Shown: positions 11,901-22,916 of the stretch, in pieces
Layout of the letters: each line of letters starts with the position of its first letter
Position numbering within the stretch: position 1 is the first letter of the stretch
Position numbers and translations under genes: made by a program
Origin: Euryodendron excelsum
Taxonomy: Eukaryota > Streptophyta > Magnoliopsida > Ericales > Pentaphylacaceae
Direction: 5' to 3'
DNA: 64,000 nucleotides
Assembly (NCBI GenBank): GCA_033060915.1
Contig: CM065390.1
Coordinates: 21,906,001-21,970,000 of the forward strand
Notes under the pieces: generated by a model
What the model saw: only the letters and a program-made list of their open reading frames with translations
Told to the model about the DNA's origin: nothing
Databases searched by the model: none

Positions 11901-13592
11901 TGTATTTGAGAGTATATAATGTATAAAAGCTAAGATTTGTGTGTATAGAGTGTAGAGAGGCTATGGTTTGAAGGAGGCTTGAAAGAACTAGGGTTTTGAA
12001 GCCTGTTTTCAGTGAGGCAGCGTTTCTAGATTAAGTTTGCAAATCCTTTTTACGTAGAGGGATGGTCTATATTATAGGCAATTGGAATAGTGCTTGGCGC
12101 CCGTTGTAGTGGCGTCAGGCCGTTTTTTGGCTTGGTGCCACTATGAATGGTGCTAGGCTAGTTTTTGGCTTGGCCCGACTATTAGTGGTGCCAACCACTT
12201 AGAAAAGTTTTAAGGTGGCAAGAAATAGATCTTTGGACCCTTGGGATGCAAGACAGAAGATTTGGGCACCTGTTCTAGTGACTACCATGCAATTTTTAGC
12301 GTAGATCCACTAGGAGTGACTTCAAAAAGTCTTGGAATGATCTGGAAGGCTGGGGATGGAAATGAATCCCTAAAAGAGTGTCCCGAAGGTAACTAAATTG
12401 ATAACAAGAGCCGGTGTGGTTGAAGAGGGTGAATTGCTTACTAGGGGCAAAATAGTCATTTTGTACTGAGTTTACCGGAATGAATTTGGAATGATCTAGA
12501 AGGATACTAGAAGATTGGGAATACTGGTAAAAGCATCCCTAGAAGATAACCGGTTTGATATCTAAAGCCAGTGTGGTTCCCGGAGGTAATCGGATTCCTA
12601 GGGACAAAATAGTTGTTTTGACCGGTTGCTTTCAGAATTGATCCGGAACCGACTGGATGGAACTTGAACATGCCAGATTGTCACTGGGACGATCTTAAAA
12701 GGGTGGACTTACTGCTCTGAGGACTTAGGTACTTTCTCAAGAAGCATGTCGGTAGGGCCCAACGGGTAAAGTGGTTATTTTTTACTGGAGTGGGCTAGCA
12801 GGCACTGGTGTTGACTTGAGTTTTGGATGTTTCCACCACTTTGATGGTGTGTGATGAGTTGATTTCTAAAGGTATCTCATCCTTTAGTAAACGTGCCACA
12901 GTCAAGAGGCGTGTTCGGGCTTGTGACACAGTGGGTTTGTTGGTATTCCCAATGTCGACCTATTTGCGAGTGTTTTTGCCACTCTAACGGTCGCGACGTT
13001 TGTGAGTGTTTCCATCACTCTAACAGTGTGCGTTTATTCTAGAGACTACTTGATCTCAAGAAGCTGCTGAATGGTCTTATCATCTCAGAGCCTTAGGTAC
13101 TTTCTTAATTGACGTGCCAGATAATAGACTTTTTACGTTAGCGGGCTAGCAGGCATCAGAAGTGAATCGCTCTACCATCTTGGGAACTTGGGTTCAGTCC
13201 TGGTCGACAGGTTTGAAGGGACTTAATGTTCCAAGGAGTTTTTTTTGATAAACATGTCGTGCTGGATGGGTTTACCATCTGAGGGATTAATTTTCTCGAA
13301 AGACAGGCTGGAATGAGTTTGATTTGACTTTGACTGGAATACAAAATTGGAATTGAGGTTGAATTACGAACTTATCATCTTTAAGGAGACGTGCCAACTG
13401 GAATTGGACCGAGCAATACTCTAAGGACATTTTGGTCATTTTATTTCTATTGGGCCTGGCTAGCCCGCGAAGCGATTGATTAACTAGATTGATTCTAAAA
13501 AGCTAGTTTAGGCTTGAATGTGTCTGTTTTGGTTTGAATATGAATCTGGTAGGGCCGAAGATTACCGAGCGGACAAAAAAGGAGTGGTTACA
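8978..13592 (-). repeat. Complete 4.6-kb LTR (3' LTR of the inserted Ogre-like element)
   Basis: On the minus strand it runs from TGTAACCACTCC (13592) to GTGCGCGACA (8978), with TG...CA ends. Its 4615 bp nearly equals the LTR of element C (4616 bp). The right copy at 22917-26189 matches from about 9947 onwards. Shared landmarks are U3 tandem repeats at about 12340-12640, a decayed TATA region near 12070, a long GAAAAG-rich U5-side stretch at 9700-10800, and the LTR-end hairpin at 9042-9068. Confidence 0.85.
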
Positions 13593-13611
13593 GCTGCCTC
13601 TTTTTTTTTTG
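13593..13611 (-). promoter_or_regulatory. Polypurine tract next to the 3' LTR
   Basis: On the minus strand a run of about eleven A followed by GAGGCAGC abuts the LTR start TGTAACC. It is the expected plus-strand DNA priming site of an LTR retrotransposon and sets the orientation of the 17.2-kb insertion. Confidence 0.75.
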
Positions 13612-14329
13612 TCTTTGCTTGTCAAAGATAGAAAGTGATATAGTAAGAGTCCCACGTTGACCGCAAGGCGATCAGAGGGATTGAAGCTGGAAGGAAATTT
13701 TGAGTTTGAAAACCAGATTTTTTAGATTTTTTTAAAATAGGAATTTTAAAAACTTGATTTTGAAATGATTTTGAAATTGAAGTTGATTGTTTTGAAATGA
13801 TTTTAAAATCGCTTTCTAAAATAGATTAATTTGGATTTGAATTAGAATGGTTTGGAAAACCTTTGAAACTTGGAATGAAACTTTTGAGGAAAAAGTTTGA
13901 AAAACTAGAATTTTAAAAATAGGCTTTCTAAGGTGAAAGCTTGAAAACTCGAAATTTCTTGAAAGTGACTTTTTTAGGTGAAAGCTTGAAAATTTGAAGA
14001 GTTTGAAAATGAGGTTTTTGAAAGACAAAGCTCAAGAAACCGATGAAATGTTTTTGAGAATGAAACCTTTTAAAGAAGCAAGCCTGAAAACCTTTGGAAA
14101 ATTTTTTAGAACGGAGCTTTTGAAGGATAAAACTCAGAGAACCTGACAATATGCTTTTAAGATTAACTTTTTGAAGAAAAAAGTTTTGAAAAATAGGGAA
14201 AATAATTTTGAAGTGAAACTTTTTTTCTTTTTTTTTTGAAGGAAGGAAGAAGTTAGAAAGCTATTTTTGAAATCAAACTTTTTGAAGAAAAATGTTAGGA
14301 AAACCTAGAAGGCATTTTTTGAAGTAAAA

Positions 14330-14890
14330 TTTTTTTGAAGAAAAAAAGATAAAACCCTTGAGAATGAGGCCTTTTATGCAGAGAATATCCCAAGAAACTC
14401 GTCCAAAATTTTTTGAAACGAAGAAAGACTTGAAAATTTTTAAAATAAAATCTTTTTGAAGAAAAAAGACATAAAACCTTTAAGAGTAGGGCCTTTTTGG
14501 TAGAGAAGACTCCAAGAAACTCGCTGAAATTATGAAAAAAGAGTTGAAAAATTTTGAAATAAAAATCTTTTTGAAGAAAAAGAGATAAAACATTTGAGAG
14601 TGGGGCCTTTTTGGCAAAAATGACCCTGAGAAACTCAGCTGAAATTTTTTAAAATGAAGAAAGAGTCAAAAAATTTTAAAATAGAATTTTTTTTGAAGGA
14701 AAAAGATAAAACTCTTGAGAGTGGGGCCTTTTTGGCAGAAAAACCACGAGAAACTCGGTCAAAATTTTTCGAAATGAAGAAAGAGTTTGAAAATTTTGAA
14801 ATAGAATCTTTTTAAAGGAAAAAGATAAAACTCTTGAGAGTGGGGCCTTTTTGGTAAAGAAGACCTCAAGAAACTTAGACAGGATTTTTG
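14330..14890. repeat. ~120-bp tandem array, five copies
   Basis: Five head-to-tail monomers are marked by a GGGGCCTTTTTGG-like block at about 14366, 14488, 14602, 14723 and 14842, giving periods of about 114-122 bp. Each is preceded by GATAAAA-CTTGAGAGT and followed by AGAAACTC and a GAAGAAAGAGT-like stretch. It lies next to the polypurine tract, where Tat-lineage elements often carry tandem repeats. Confidence 0.8.
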
Positions 14891-15890
14891 AAATTAAAAC
14901 TTTTTGAATGTAAAGTTTAGAAAATCTTGAAATGGACTTTTGGATTAAACTTTTGAGGAAAAATTTTAAAGAAACCTAGAAATTGAGAAAAAATTTGGAA
15001 GAAAAGTTTGGAAACCCTTGAAATGAATTTTAAAAGACTTCTTAGAGACAAAGTTTAGAAACTTTGGGTATTGATTTTGAATAATACTTTTTGAAGGAAA
15101 AAGTTTAGAAAATCTTGAGATTGATTTTGAATAAAAGTATAGAAAACCTTGAAATTGATAAAAATTTTTGTAGGAAAAATTTAGAAAACCTTGGAGAATT
15201 GATTTTGAATAGAATTTTTGAGAAAAAAGTATATAAAGCCTAGTTTTTGATAAAACTTTTGAAGAAAAAGTTTGAAAAACCTTGAAACTTGACTTTGGAT
15301 AAAACTTTTTAGAAAACCTTTGAAATGGATTTTGAATAAAAATTTAGAAAACCTTGAATTGGAAGTCAAATAGAACTTTTGGAAAAATGGTTTAAGGAAA
15401 CCCAGAAATTGATGAAAACTTTTGGAGGAAAGTTTTAGGGAGCTTTTGAAAATTGATTTTGAATAAAACTTGCGAAGGTCAAATTTTGAAAAACTTCTGA
15501 AATGGATTTTGAATAAGACTTTTTAAAGGAAAAAGTGTAGTAAACTTTGAAATGGATTTTGAATTTGAAAAATTTTGAAATCGATAAAAACTTTTTGAAG
15601 GAAGAAGTTTTAAAAACCTTGAAATTTGCTTGGAATAGAAACTTTTTGAAGGTGAGGCTTAGAAATTTTTTGAAACGGATCTTGAATAAAACTTTCAAAA
15701 TTTGATTTTGAAATTAACTTTGGATTTTGATTTTGAAATAACTTTTGAAAGGAAAGGTTAAGAAACCTTAGGAATTGATTTTGAAAATAAAGTTTTGAAG
15801 GGGAAAGTTTTGGAAACGTAAGGAATTGATTTTGAAAATAAACTTTAGAGGGAAAAAGTTTAGGAAACCTAAGGAATATGATATAATGGA
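14891..15890. repeat. Degenerate A+T-rich short-unit repeat field
   Basis: Many imperfect copies of a unit like AAACCTTGAAATTGATTTTG followed by AATAAAACTTTT and a GAAGGAAAAAG-like stretch occur every ~60-75 bp. The Phe/Lys-rich open frames on the minus strand here follow from this composition and are not genes. Confidence 0.65.
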
Positions 15891-15998
15891 CTCTGCTCGG
15901 GGTATGGGAATGGGATTTGTGTCATTTGTTTTTTATGGGTACCTCTTACCTGTCTATGAAACTTTATCATATCTCTTTCTTTCTATTATGTCTTCAGG

Positions 15999-16220
15999 AT
16001 GGCTGATGCAAAAGACGATGATCTACGCAAGAGGCAATGATTAAGCTAACAATGACGAGATCTGCTTTGGTCGAGTAGTGGACTAGTGTTGCTGATGAGG
16101 AGAGGGTGGCCTCACTAGGGCTACCATAGAAGATGCCCCCGATGAGGCTGTTGGAGATGTTGAGACTGCCCTTGCTGGAGCTGATGCTAAGGTTAAGGTT
16201 AAGGTAGGTTTTTGAGGAGG
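15999..16220 (+). pseudogene. Degenerate ORF fragment antisense to the Ogre-like element
   Basis: After a pyrimidine-rich stretch ending TATGTCTTCAG (an acceptor-like sequence) an ATG opens MADAKDDDLRKRQ and stops. In neighbouring frames TMTRSALVE and EDAPDEAVGDVETALAGADA can be read to about 16212. The acidic, Ala-rich text reads like decayed coding sequence. It lies on the strand opposite to the host element, at a place comparable to the antisense ORF of element D. I do not recognise a domain, and coding origin is an inference. Confidence 0.35.
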
Positions 16221-16757
16221 CCCATGGTGAAGCTATTGGTTAGGAGGCTTCTTGGCAAAACTGACCACGGGGCACCATGGGTAATCGTTTCTTGCTCGTG
16301 ACTGTCTTGCTTTGGAATTCGAATGAGAGGATATTGGTCTATCCTTGGTCAAGATCTCTTGGGGTTCGAATGTAGGGTGTTGGCTTGACTGTTGAGTTAT
16401 GATTTTAGTAGATATGATAGGATTCTTGTTGATATTTCTTTAGAGGGGTAATGCTTCTCTTGAGTTGACTTCTGGGAGGAATGAGGTCACCTTTAGCCGG
16501 TTCATGTTGAATAGATCAACTGGTTTGGAAGGGAGGTGTAGGGTGTGGTATTGCCCCAAGTTTCATTGTTTGAAAAATATCAAATCATGGTTAATTGGGA
16601 GGTCGAGGGTGGGTCGCTGCCCCATTCTCTGTTTCTTGTAGGCTATAATAGTCTGAGCTTTCTGAGGCATGTGCTAGTGCTAGAGATGTCTGAGGTTACT
16701 TGGTCGTGGGGTGGCTTTTTAGCTATTTTTGGTGCTTTGCCCTATTCCTTGTTTCCT

Positions 16758-16760
<3 letters not shown>

Positions 16761-16827
<67 letters not shown>
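16761..16827. repeat. (GA)n microsatellite, about 33 units
   Basis: This is the longest perfect dinucleotide run in the window. It generates artefactual Arg-Glu and Ser-Leu open frames on both strands. Confidence 0.98.
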
Positions 16828-16832
<5 letters not shown>

Positions 16833-16883
16833 GTGTAAAAATAGTTTATTTATGCCAATTCTAAAAATGCATGAGTAAATGAG

Positions 16884-17035
16884 TGAATGCATGCCATACT
16901 TTTTGATCAATATACATACATGAATAGAATTCAATGCATGTCATACTTTTTGATGAATGCATATGCAGGTTATACTTTATATAGGAATGAAATTGAATGC
17001 ATGTCATATTTTTTGATGAATGCATACATTTTACA
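16884..17035. repeat. Three-copy minisatellite
   Basis: The block AATGCATGTCATACTTTTTG recurs at 16884, 16931 and 16994 with small changes. Spacers of 47 and 63 bp are rich in ATACAT and GAATGCATA. Confidence 0.8.
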
Positions 17036-17417
17036 TATGGATGAGAATGGGATCGTGCCCCCTTGGGTCTGCCCCAGGGTTCATGTTCAATTATGATTAG
17101 AGGGATTGGATGTGATAACACTTGCACCACTCGCCGAGATTTAACCCATTGACTTGTTTTCTCCCTTTCTCTCTTGTTGGAAGGAAAAACTCTATTTAGT
17201 GGACTTTTTAATTTCTTCTAAGAATTTTCTTCGGATCGGTGGACACTTTTAAGTGATAGCCGGCATCACCTTTTGGCAAAGCAGTAGGTAGTTTCCTTCC
17301 CCAGCTTGAGAAGACTTTGAAAGCTATTAAGAAGTGCATGAAAGCCTAGTTGTTGGGTAGAGCTATTGAACTTCTTTTTTTTTTCTTCAAATTATAAGGG
17401 CACTAGAAAGACATAAT

Positions 17418-20056
17418 TGTTGACTCAAGGTTGATCTCCATGTTGGTTTTAATAATAACAAAACAATCTGGTTGTTATCTAATGATTTTAATTGAGTGTG
17501 CAGATTGGAATCATTTGATAACAAGGAAATTATTGAGCTGATTAGTATCTAACAAAAATATTACTCGGGTAATCTTATTCCTGAAGATATAGAAGATGCT
17601 TAAGAAGTTCAACTAGCAATGAAAAGAATGATGCAAACTGTGGAATTCTATCATGATGATTTGTTGACTTTGTGGAAACATGAAGATTGATAAAAGAGCT
17701 TGGAGATTGATGAAGAAACATTAATTCCGTTTCAAAGAACCTGAAGGGCTTATGAAGATTCAAAAACTTATTCATTGACTTAGCATTCATGGAAGATCAT
17801 TTAAAATGTTTTAAGGTAACTTGGAATAAATTCTTAAAAGTTTGAAGTGCAGACAGAAGTGCTGACACCTGTATAGATAGTTGACACCCTGAGCCTTAGT
17901 GCAAGAACTCTCTTGAAGATTTGAAAGAAATTGTTAACACTCTATCTTACTGCTAACACTTGACCGTAGAATGTAAAAGTATGAAAAGCCTTGAAAATCA
18001 CTTTATCCACATGGACAACATTTGGTTGCTAAAGACCCTCGATCCTCAATGTTCAAAAAGTCCACTACTGATTGTCAACACCATGCATATATGGCTGATA
18101 GGTTCCCGAGCTCCAAAGAAAGAAAAGCTAGGCTCTATCCACAATGGCTGACATCTTGAAATGGAAGATTGAATATGCTGAAAGTTATTGTCGACACCCT
18201 ACACAAATGGTCGACACCTTGGTCTAAGTAAAGTTATTCTCTGCTTATACCCAAAGCCATGGCTAACATATTCCAAGATGGTTGAACCTTCAAAAGTCAG
18301 ATTTGAAAATTTAATCAGATTGCCAACACCTTGAAGTGATGGTCGACAATGTTGAAGAAATGCATAATTGCGATCTGTTGATCAGATTGTCATAACATTT
18401 TCAATTGATGATTGAAAATATGAAGTCAATGAGCTATCAAAGTTAATAGTCCTAAAGGATGGTTGACATCGTGTTAAACTTGTTAACACCATCAAAGACT
18501 GATTTACGGAAGGACTCAGATATTGTCGACACCATAAAGAGCACATAAGCAGATTATGAAAGATCAAGTCAAAGCTATTAGTTCCAGAACCTTAATTAGA
18601 TTGATAACACCTGTAGAAGAAGAAATGAGTTTTAGATATGGATATAGTTGACAACATCTATGGCCAACTCATTCACAATAAAGACCTTTGATGCTTATGT
18701 TTATATTTCCATTAAAGAAGTATGCAGCTTGATCATACCATTCTTAAAGGTATTGTGAAAGGAGCTCAAACAAGAAGTTTGTCGAAATTGATGCCAATAC
18801 GGAAGATTGGTAGCTCCTGACAAAGTGAAAAGACTTCATTGCGGAAGCAGATTGTTGACTTCTAATGGTTTGATGAACCAAGGCCTACAAAATGATAAAA
18901 ATGTTTAAGAAGTTTGTAAAGCTATCAAGAAGATTAGTAGAGCCCAGACATGTTTACACCATCGAAGACTGATTGACAAAGGGGATAGGTTAAGGTCTGT
19001 GGAAAGCAACAGCAACTGCAGCAAAGAACCCGATTACTGACACCAACCAAGATTGCTGACAATCATGATAAAAGGAAATATGGCAAAAGAAACAAGGAGA
19101 CAGATTGGCAACACAAGTTAAATATTGTTGACAACATTGTGAAAGAATAAACGACAAAAGAAGCAGAAGTATAGAGTGGGAGTACGAAGTAAAGTTTACT
19201 CACAACATCGTTGAAGAACAACGTCAAATGCAGTGGCAAGCCGAGATTGGTGACACAAGAAAAATGATTGCTGACAATCTCACATCGAAATAAATGGGGA
19301 ACTAGATTGGTAGCACTAGAAGAAGATTGCTGACAATCTCAGTAGATGACGGGAATTTAAAAATTCGCTCCAACGGTCAGATTTTTGAATCTGTCTTATC
19401 CCCCCACGTTGTCAGTGCACTTCCAATAGCTCTAACAGCTAGTTTTTGTGGAAGGCTATATATATATGGGTTCAAACTCATATATGGGCATGGACGAATG
19501 ATCTAAAAGTGCCAAAATCCAAAAGCCTTAAATATTCCTCACTGCTCTACAACTGTTACAGTCTGAGAGGAAGCATTGAGCTAAAATATGCTATATCTAC
19601 TCTTTGAGAGAGCTACCCATTGTATAGATTTCATCTATTTCATTTATAAACCTTGTGAGCTTGAGTGTAGCTTGGATAATACACTTGTAAGATTGAGTGA
19701 TTTTGAAAAATATCACTTAGAGTTGAGAGTTTGGTATAAACTCTTGTATAATAGTGAGCTGGGCACTTGAAGAAACTAGTAGTTATGTAAAGAGAAGATT
19801 ACATAGTAGAATACCTTCGAGAGGATCGGGGAAGAGAGGATGTAGGCAAGGTTGGCCGAACCTCTGTAAAATCTGTGTGTCTCCATCTCTTTATTTTCTG
19901 CTCTGTTTTCATTCACTGCATATTCATAAGCTACCTGCATATATATCTTGTATTGTGTTGATTGTTCCATTGGTGTATTTTGTTAATTTGTGATTATTGA
20001 TTAAAGTTCTAAAAACCCAATTCACCCCCCTCTTGGTTTGCTATTTCGGGCCAACA
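17418..20056 (+). mobile_element. Sirevirus-type copia solo LTR, nested in the Ogre-like element
   Basis: The sequence begins TGTTGACTCAAGGTTGATCT and ends CCCTCTTGG...GGGCCAACA, a typical copia (Sirevirus/Tork-like) LTR. It is flanked by perfect 5-bp duplications ATAAT (17413-17417 and 20057-20061). At 2639 bp without PBS or coding sequence, it is a solo LTR left by recombination. A TATA box lies at 19456-19468. The body carries a dense array of GTTGACACC/GTCGACACC motifs, for example near 17880, 18189, 18208 and 18526. Confidence 0.88.
19456..19468 (+). promoter_or_regulatory. TATA box of the copia solo LTR
   Basis: CTATATATATATG lies about 590 bp before the LTR end, after the motif-rich U3, where a copia LTR promoter is expected. 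Confidence 0.6.
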
Positions 20057-20061
20057 ATAAT

Positions 20062-22011
20062 CAATCAATGTAGGGCAAATATAGATTTATAAATATCAAG
20101 ATATAGCTTTGCTTGAAAAAATCAATATCAAATATGCATGAAACCACACAAATGAGATTAATTGGTCGTGAGATCATCAAGACCATATTAGCGACAATGT
20201 AGTGGTGTAAGTGAGAACTTCACTGAGACTAATAAGGATATAGACCCTAATCGTGATCTAGGATGGCATACCATGTTTAATAGCTCGTGGATTAACACCC
20301 TTAGAAGTCAAACTTGTTTCATCCTATGCTCTCTCTCTTTTTTATTTTTTTGTGTGGAAATCCAACCTTATATTTCCAATGGCAGTTTTCACACACATGA
20401 GTAGGTAGCCTTTCCTCTTTTGTCACATAACAATGGTAGTTGCACTCAGACTCACTAGTAGCCCTTTCCACAAGTGATGAGAGAGGGAATTGACATAAGT
20501 TCAATCTAGGTATGAGACAATCCTCAAATATTTAACAATGGTGGAACCATTTAAAATATATCATAAAGGCGGATTTTATATTATAAGAAGTCTCGAGAAA
20601 TGTGCATTAAAATGAAAATAAAACACCAATATGGTAAAGACTATTGACTCATATTTATGCAACTGATCATGCACACAAGATTAAACATCAAACAAGTATG
20701 CATATCAATCTGTTCTTAATTGAATATTTGACCCAGTGATTGTGTACGTGTAAGACAAATACTATCAAAAATATTTTTGATTTTTCTGATTTTGTTTTCA
20801 AAGATTTAATCATCCCAAGCTTGCCAATGTGTGCAATCTTCCTTCTAAGGGTGTAGCTACTTATTGCTTTTCTAAGATGTCCTTCGAAAGTCACTCTTTG
20901 GATTTCAACTACTATATGTGATTGATCCTAATATCTCACCCTTCTATATTTCCCCTTTCTCTATATTTTCTACTTCTCTCTCCCCACTTTTTAGAGTTAG
21001 AGATTATTTCCGCTGAAGGTGGTGCTTACACTATCTCGTCCTCTAAATTGGGGTAAAACATTTTAGAGAGAAATTTCTGTAAGAAAACATCATTTATGGA
21101 AAGCCTTGAGACAAATGATATAAACATGAGAACTTTTAACCTTTTTCATTTAGATGATATTATTTTCATGCTCAAATTTGAATTAAAATATGAAAGATAG
21201 GTTCAAAATGAATCCAGCTTTTTGAAACAAACTTCTCAGATGGGTTCGTGAATCATGCCGTTTGTTGCATGCCTCATATGATTGCACGAGGATTGCCTCA
21301 GGAGCATGAGGACAGGGTGGAATGGAAAAATGGTGCCGAGGCCTTGGCTGAGATATGGATTTTTGTGGACAGATAATCCATCTCTTTTTATGGTTCATGT
21401 CTTATAATTGGGCTCATCCTTGCATGAGTTATGAATGGGGTGGGATGCATGAGGATCCCATAGGTTTGGTTGTGCTCTTAGGCATGGAAAAAGAAAAAGA
21501 GAAACAAAATGCAGTTAGCATGTAGAGTTCAAGGTTTTATGCAATATATACCCTATGGAAGCTTCTTCTCTAAGGGGATTTAGGTATGATGCTAAGTCCA
21601 TCTCGAAGGCGGGGTTTTGCCCCTTATGCAATACAATACCTCTTTGGCATGGGCCGGTTGATGTTTCTTTGTTTGGGCAATCCTGCCTTTATGAACGGAA
21701 AGAGATTTGGGCCTCTCTTGAGATATGGTTCTATGCATGCCATGAATTCTTAGGGTTAAGGAACCCTTAAGAGTTTTGGTAGGTTCACTTAAAATGAGAT
21801 TGGATTGCTCCTTTCTCTCTACGGTTAATTAAATGCAAGAGAATGCAATGACTTGAGTTTCTTAGAACTCTCGTCCTAGAATAGATATAGACACATGAGC
21901 ATAATAGAAGTGAACATGTGAGCAGTTTGATAACAGTAAATGAATGGTTTAGAAGACCCCCTTCTTGTCTTGCTTTTGCCTTTGGTTTTCTTAGTACTTA
22001 GGATTTTTTTT

Positions 22012-22042
<31 letters not shown>

Positions 22043-22916
22043 AAACATGATGCATTTGGCTCACTTTTCAAAGATAGGGGGTTTACCCTTGTGTGCAAAT
22101 ATTTTACCATTGATTGGGAATGTGCATTCATTCACACATTCATTCGTAGGAAGTAAAAGGGTACATTAAGCTTTTGAGTTTAAATACAAGAGAATAGAAA
22201 TACATTATAATAGGGGGAGGGGGAACATTTCCATGGGACTTCTACCTATCTACTTTTACATTTGAAATCCTAAACTACTTTTGAGTTTTTGGATTCGCCT
22301 TCTTTGAGTTTGATGTTGAGGATGTCATTGAGAGACCTTACTTTTTGATTGCCTCTTACCTTCTGGGCAATTCTATCTCCGTGAGCGGAGAGGGATTGGG
22401 GCCCCTATCTATGAAATGATTTGAAATGTATGTCATGAGTCCTTAGGGTTGCGTGGAAACCCTTAGAATTTTGGTAGGTTTTATGTAAGGGAGAGTGAGC
22501 TTGGTGTCACTTTAAATGGATTAATCATATGTATAAAGATGCAATGACTTGAGTTACTTTGAGACTCTCATATTGAAATGAGGCATTTAATACATGCATG
22601 TGCATGCCAAGAGTACAGGGATAGAGAATGCAATTGTAAAGTAAATATGTATGCATGAGCATTACACAAGTATTATAACAATAGGAATAAAGGGAAATAA
22701 AACAGTTGCCTTTTCCTCCATAGTTTTGAAATTGATGTGCGCGTCTTAAATCCGGTAGAGATTGGGCTATGCATTGGTTTCTATACGAGCATGAGGTTGA
22801 GGGTTTACTAATATTTACTAAGAAGACTCGGTTCCTGGATCTTCAAACCTAGGCCTACTCCCCGAGGTGGTGCCATTATCAATTGGTGATTCGAGTGGGG
22901 GGATAATCATGAGGCC
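20062..22916 (-). other. Leader-side internal region of the Ogre-like element
   Basis: No coding domain is seen. The part from about 21950 to 22910 is the reverse complement of the leader of element C (63100-63950), sharing the ATGAGCATGAGGTTGGGGG stretch and the TGACTTGAGTT and CTTAGGGTT blocks. That shows the minus orientation. An internal near-duplication of about 0.75 kb is present (21590-21900 versus 22370-22680). The part at 20062-21100 is not recognised. Confidence 0.6.
22012..22039 (+). repeat. Homopolymer run of 28 G
   Basis: Eight T are followed by 28 consecutive G. The corresponding leader position in element C (about 63930, opposite strand) has no such run. A real G-quadruplex-prone tract and an assembly artefact are both possible. 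Confidence 0.9.

Larger units (their letters stand above)
16230..17417. other. Internal region of the Ogre-like element, non-coding repeats
   Basis: No gene seen. Loosely repeated TGCCCCATTC/TTGCCCTATTC blocks ending in TGTTTC occur near 16547, 16617 and 16737. The end of the region (17040-17160) is not recognised. A minisatellite and a long (GA)n tract lie within it and are listed separately. Confidence 0.4.

Noticed and set aside
14330..14890. CRISPR-like array
   Set aside because: Monomers are ~120 bp and contiguous with no unique spacers, in a plant retrotransposon.
13816..15698. Minus-strand Phe/Lys/Ser-rich open frames
   Set aside because: They lie in the A+T-rich tandem-repeat field of the Ogre-like element and reflect the repeat unit, not a protein.
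16545..16934. Open frames through the (GA)n tract
   Set aside because: The Arg-Glu or Ser-Leu runs are the translated microsatellite; the flanks have no coding signal.
22880..22905. Second PBS-like sequence TGGTGATTCGAGTGGGGG on the plus strand
   Set aside because: It resembles the tRNA-Arg site but lies inside leader sequence homologous to the inverse of 63100, with no LTR end next to it.
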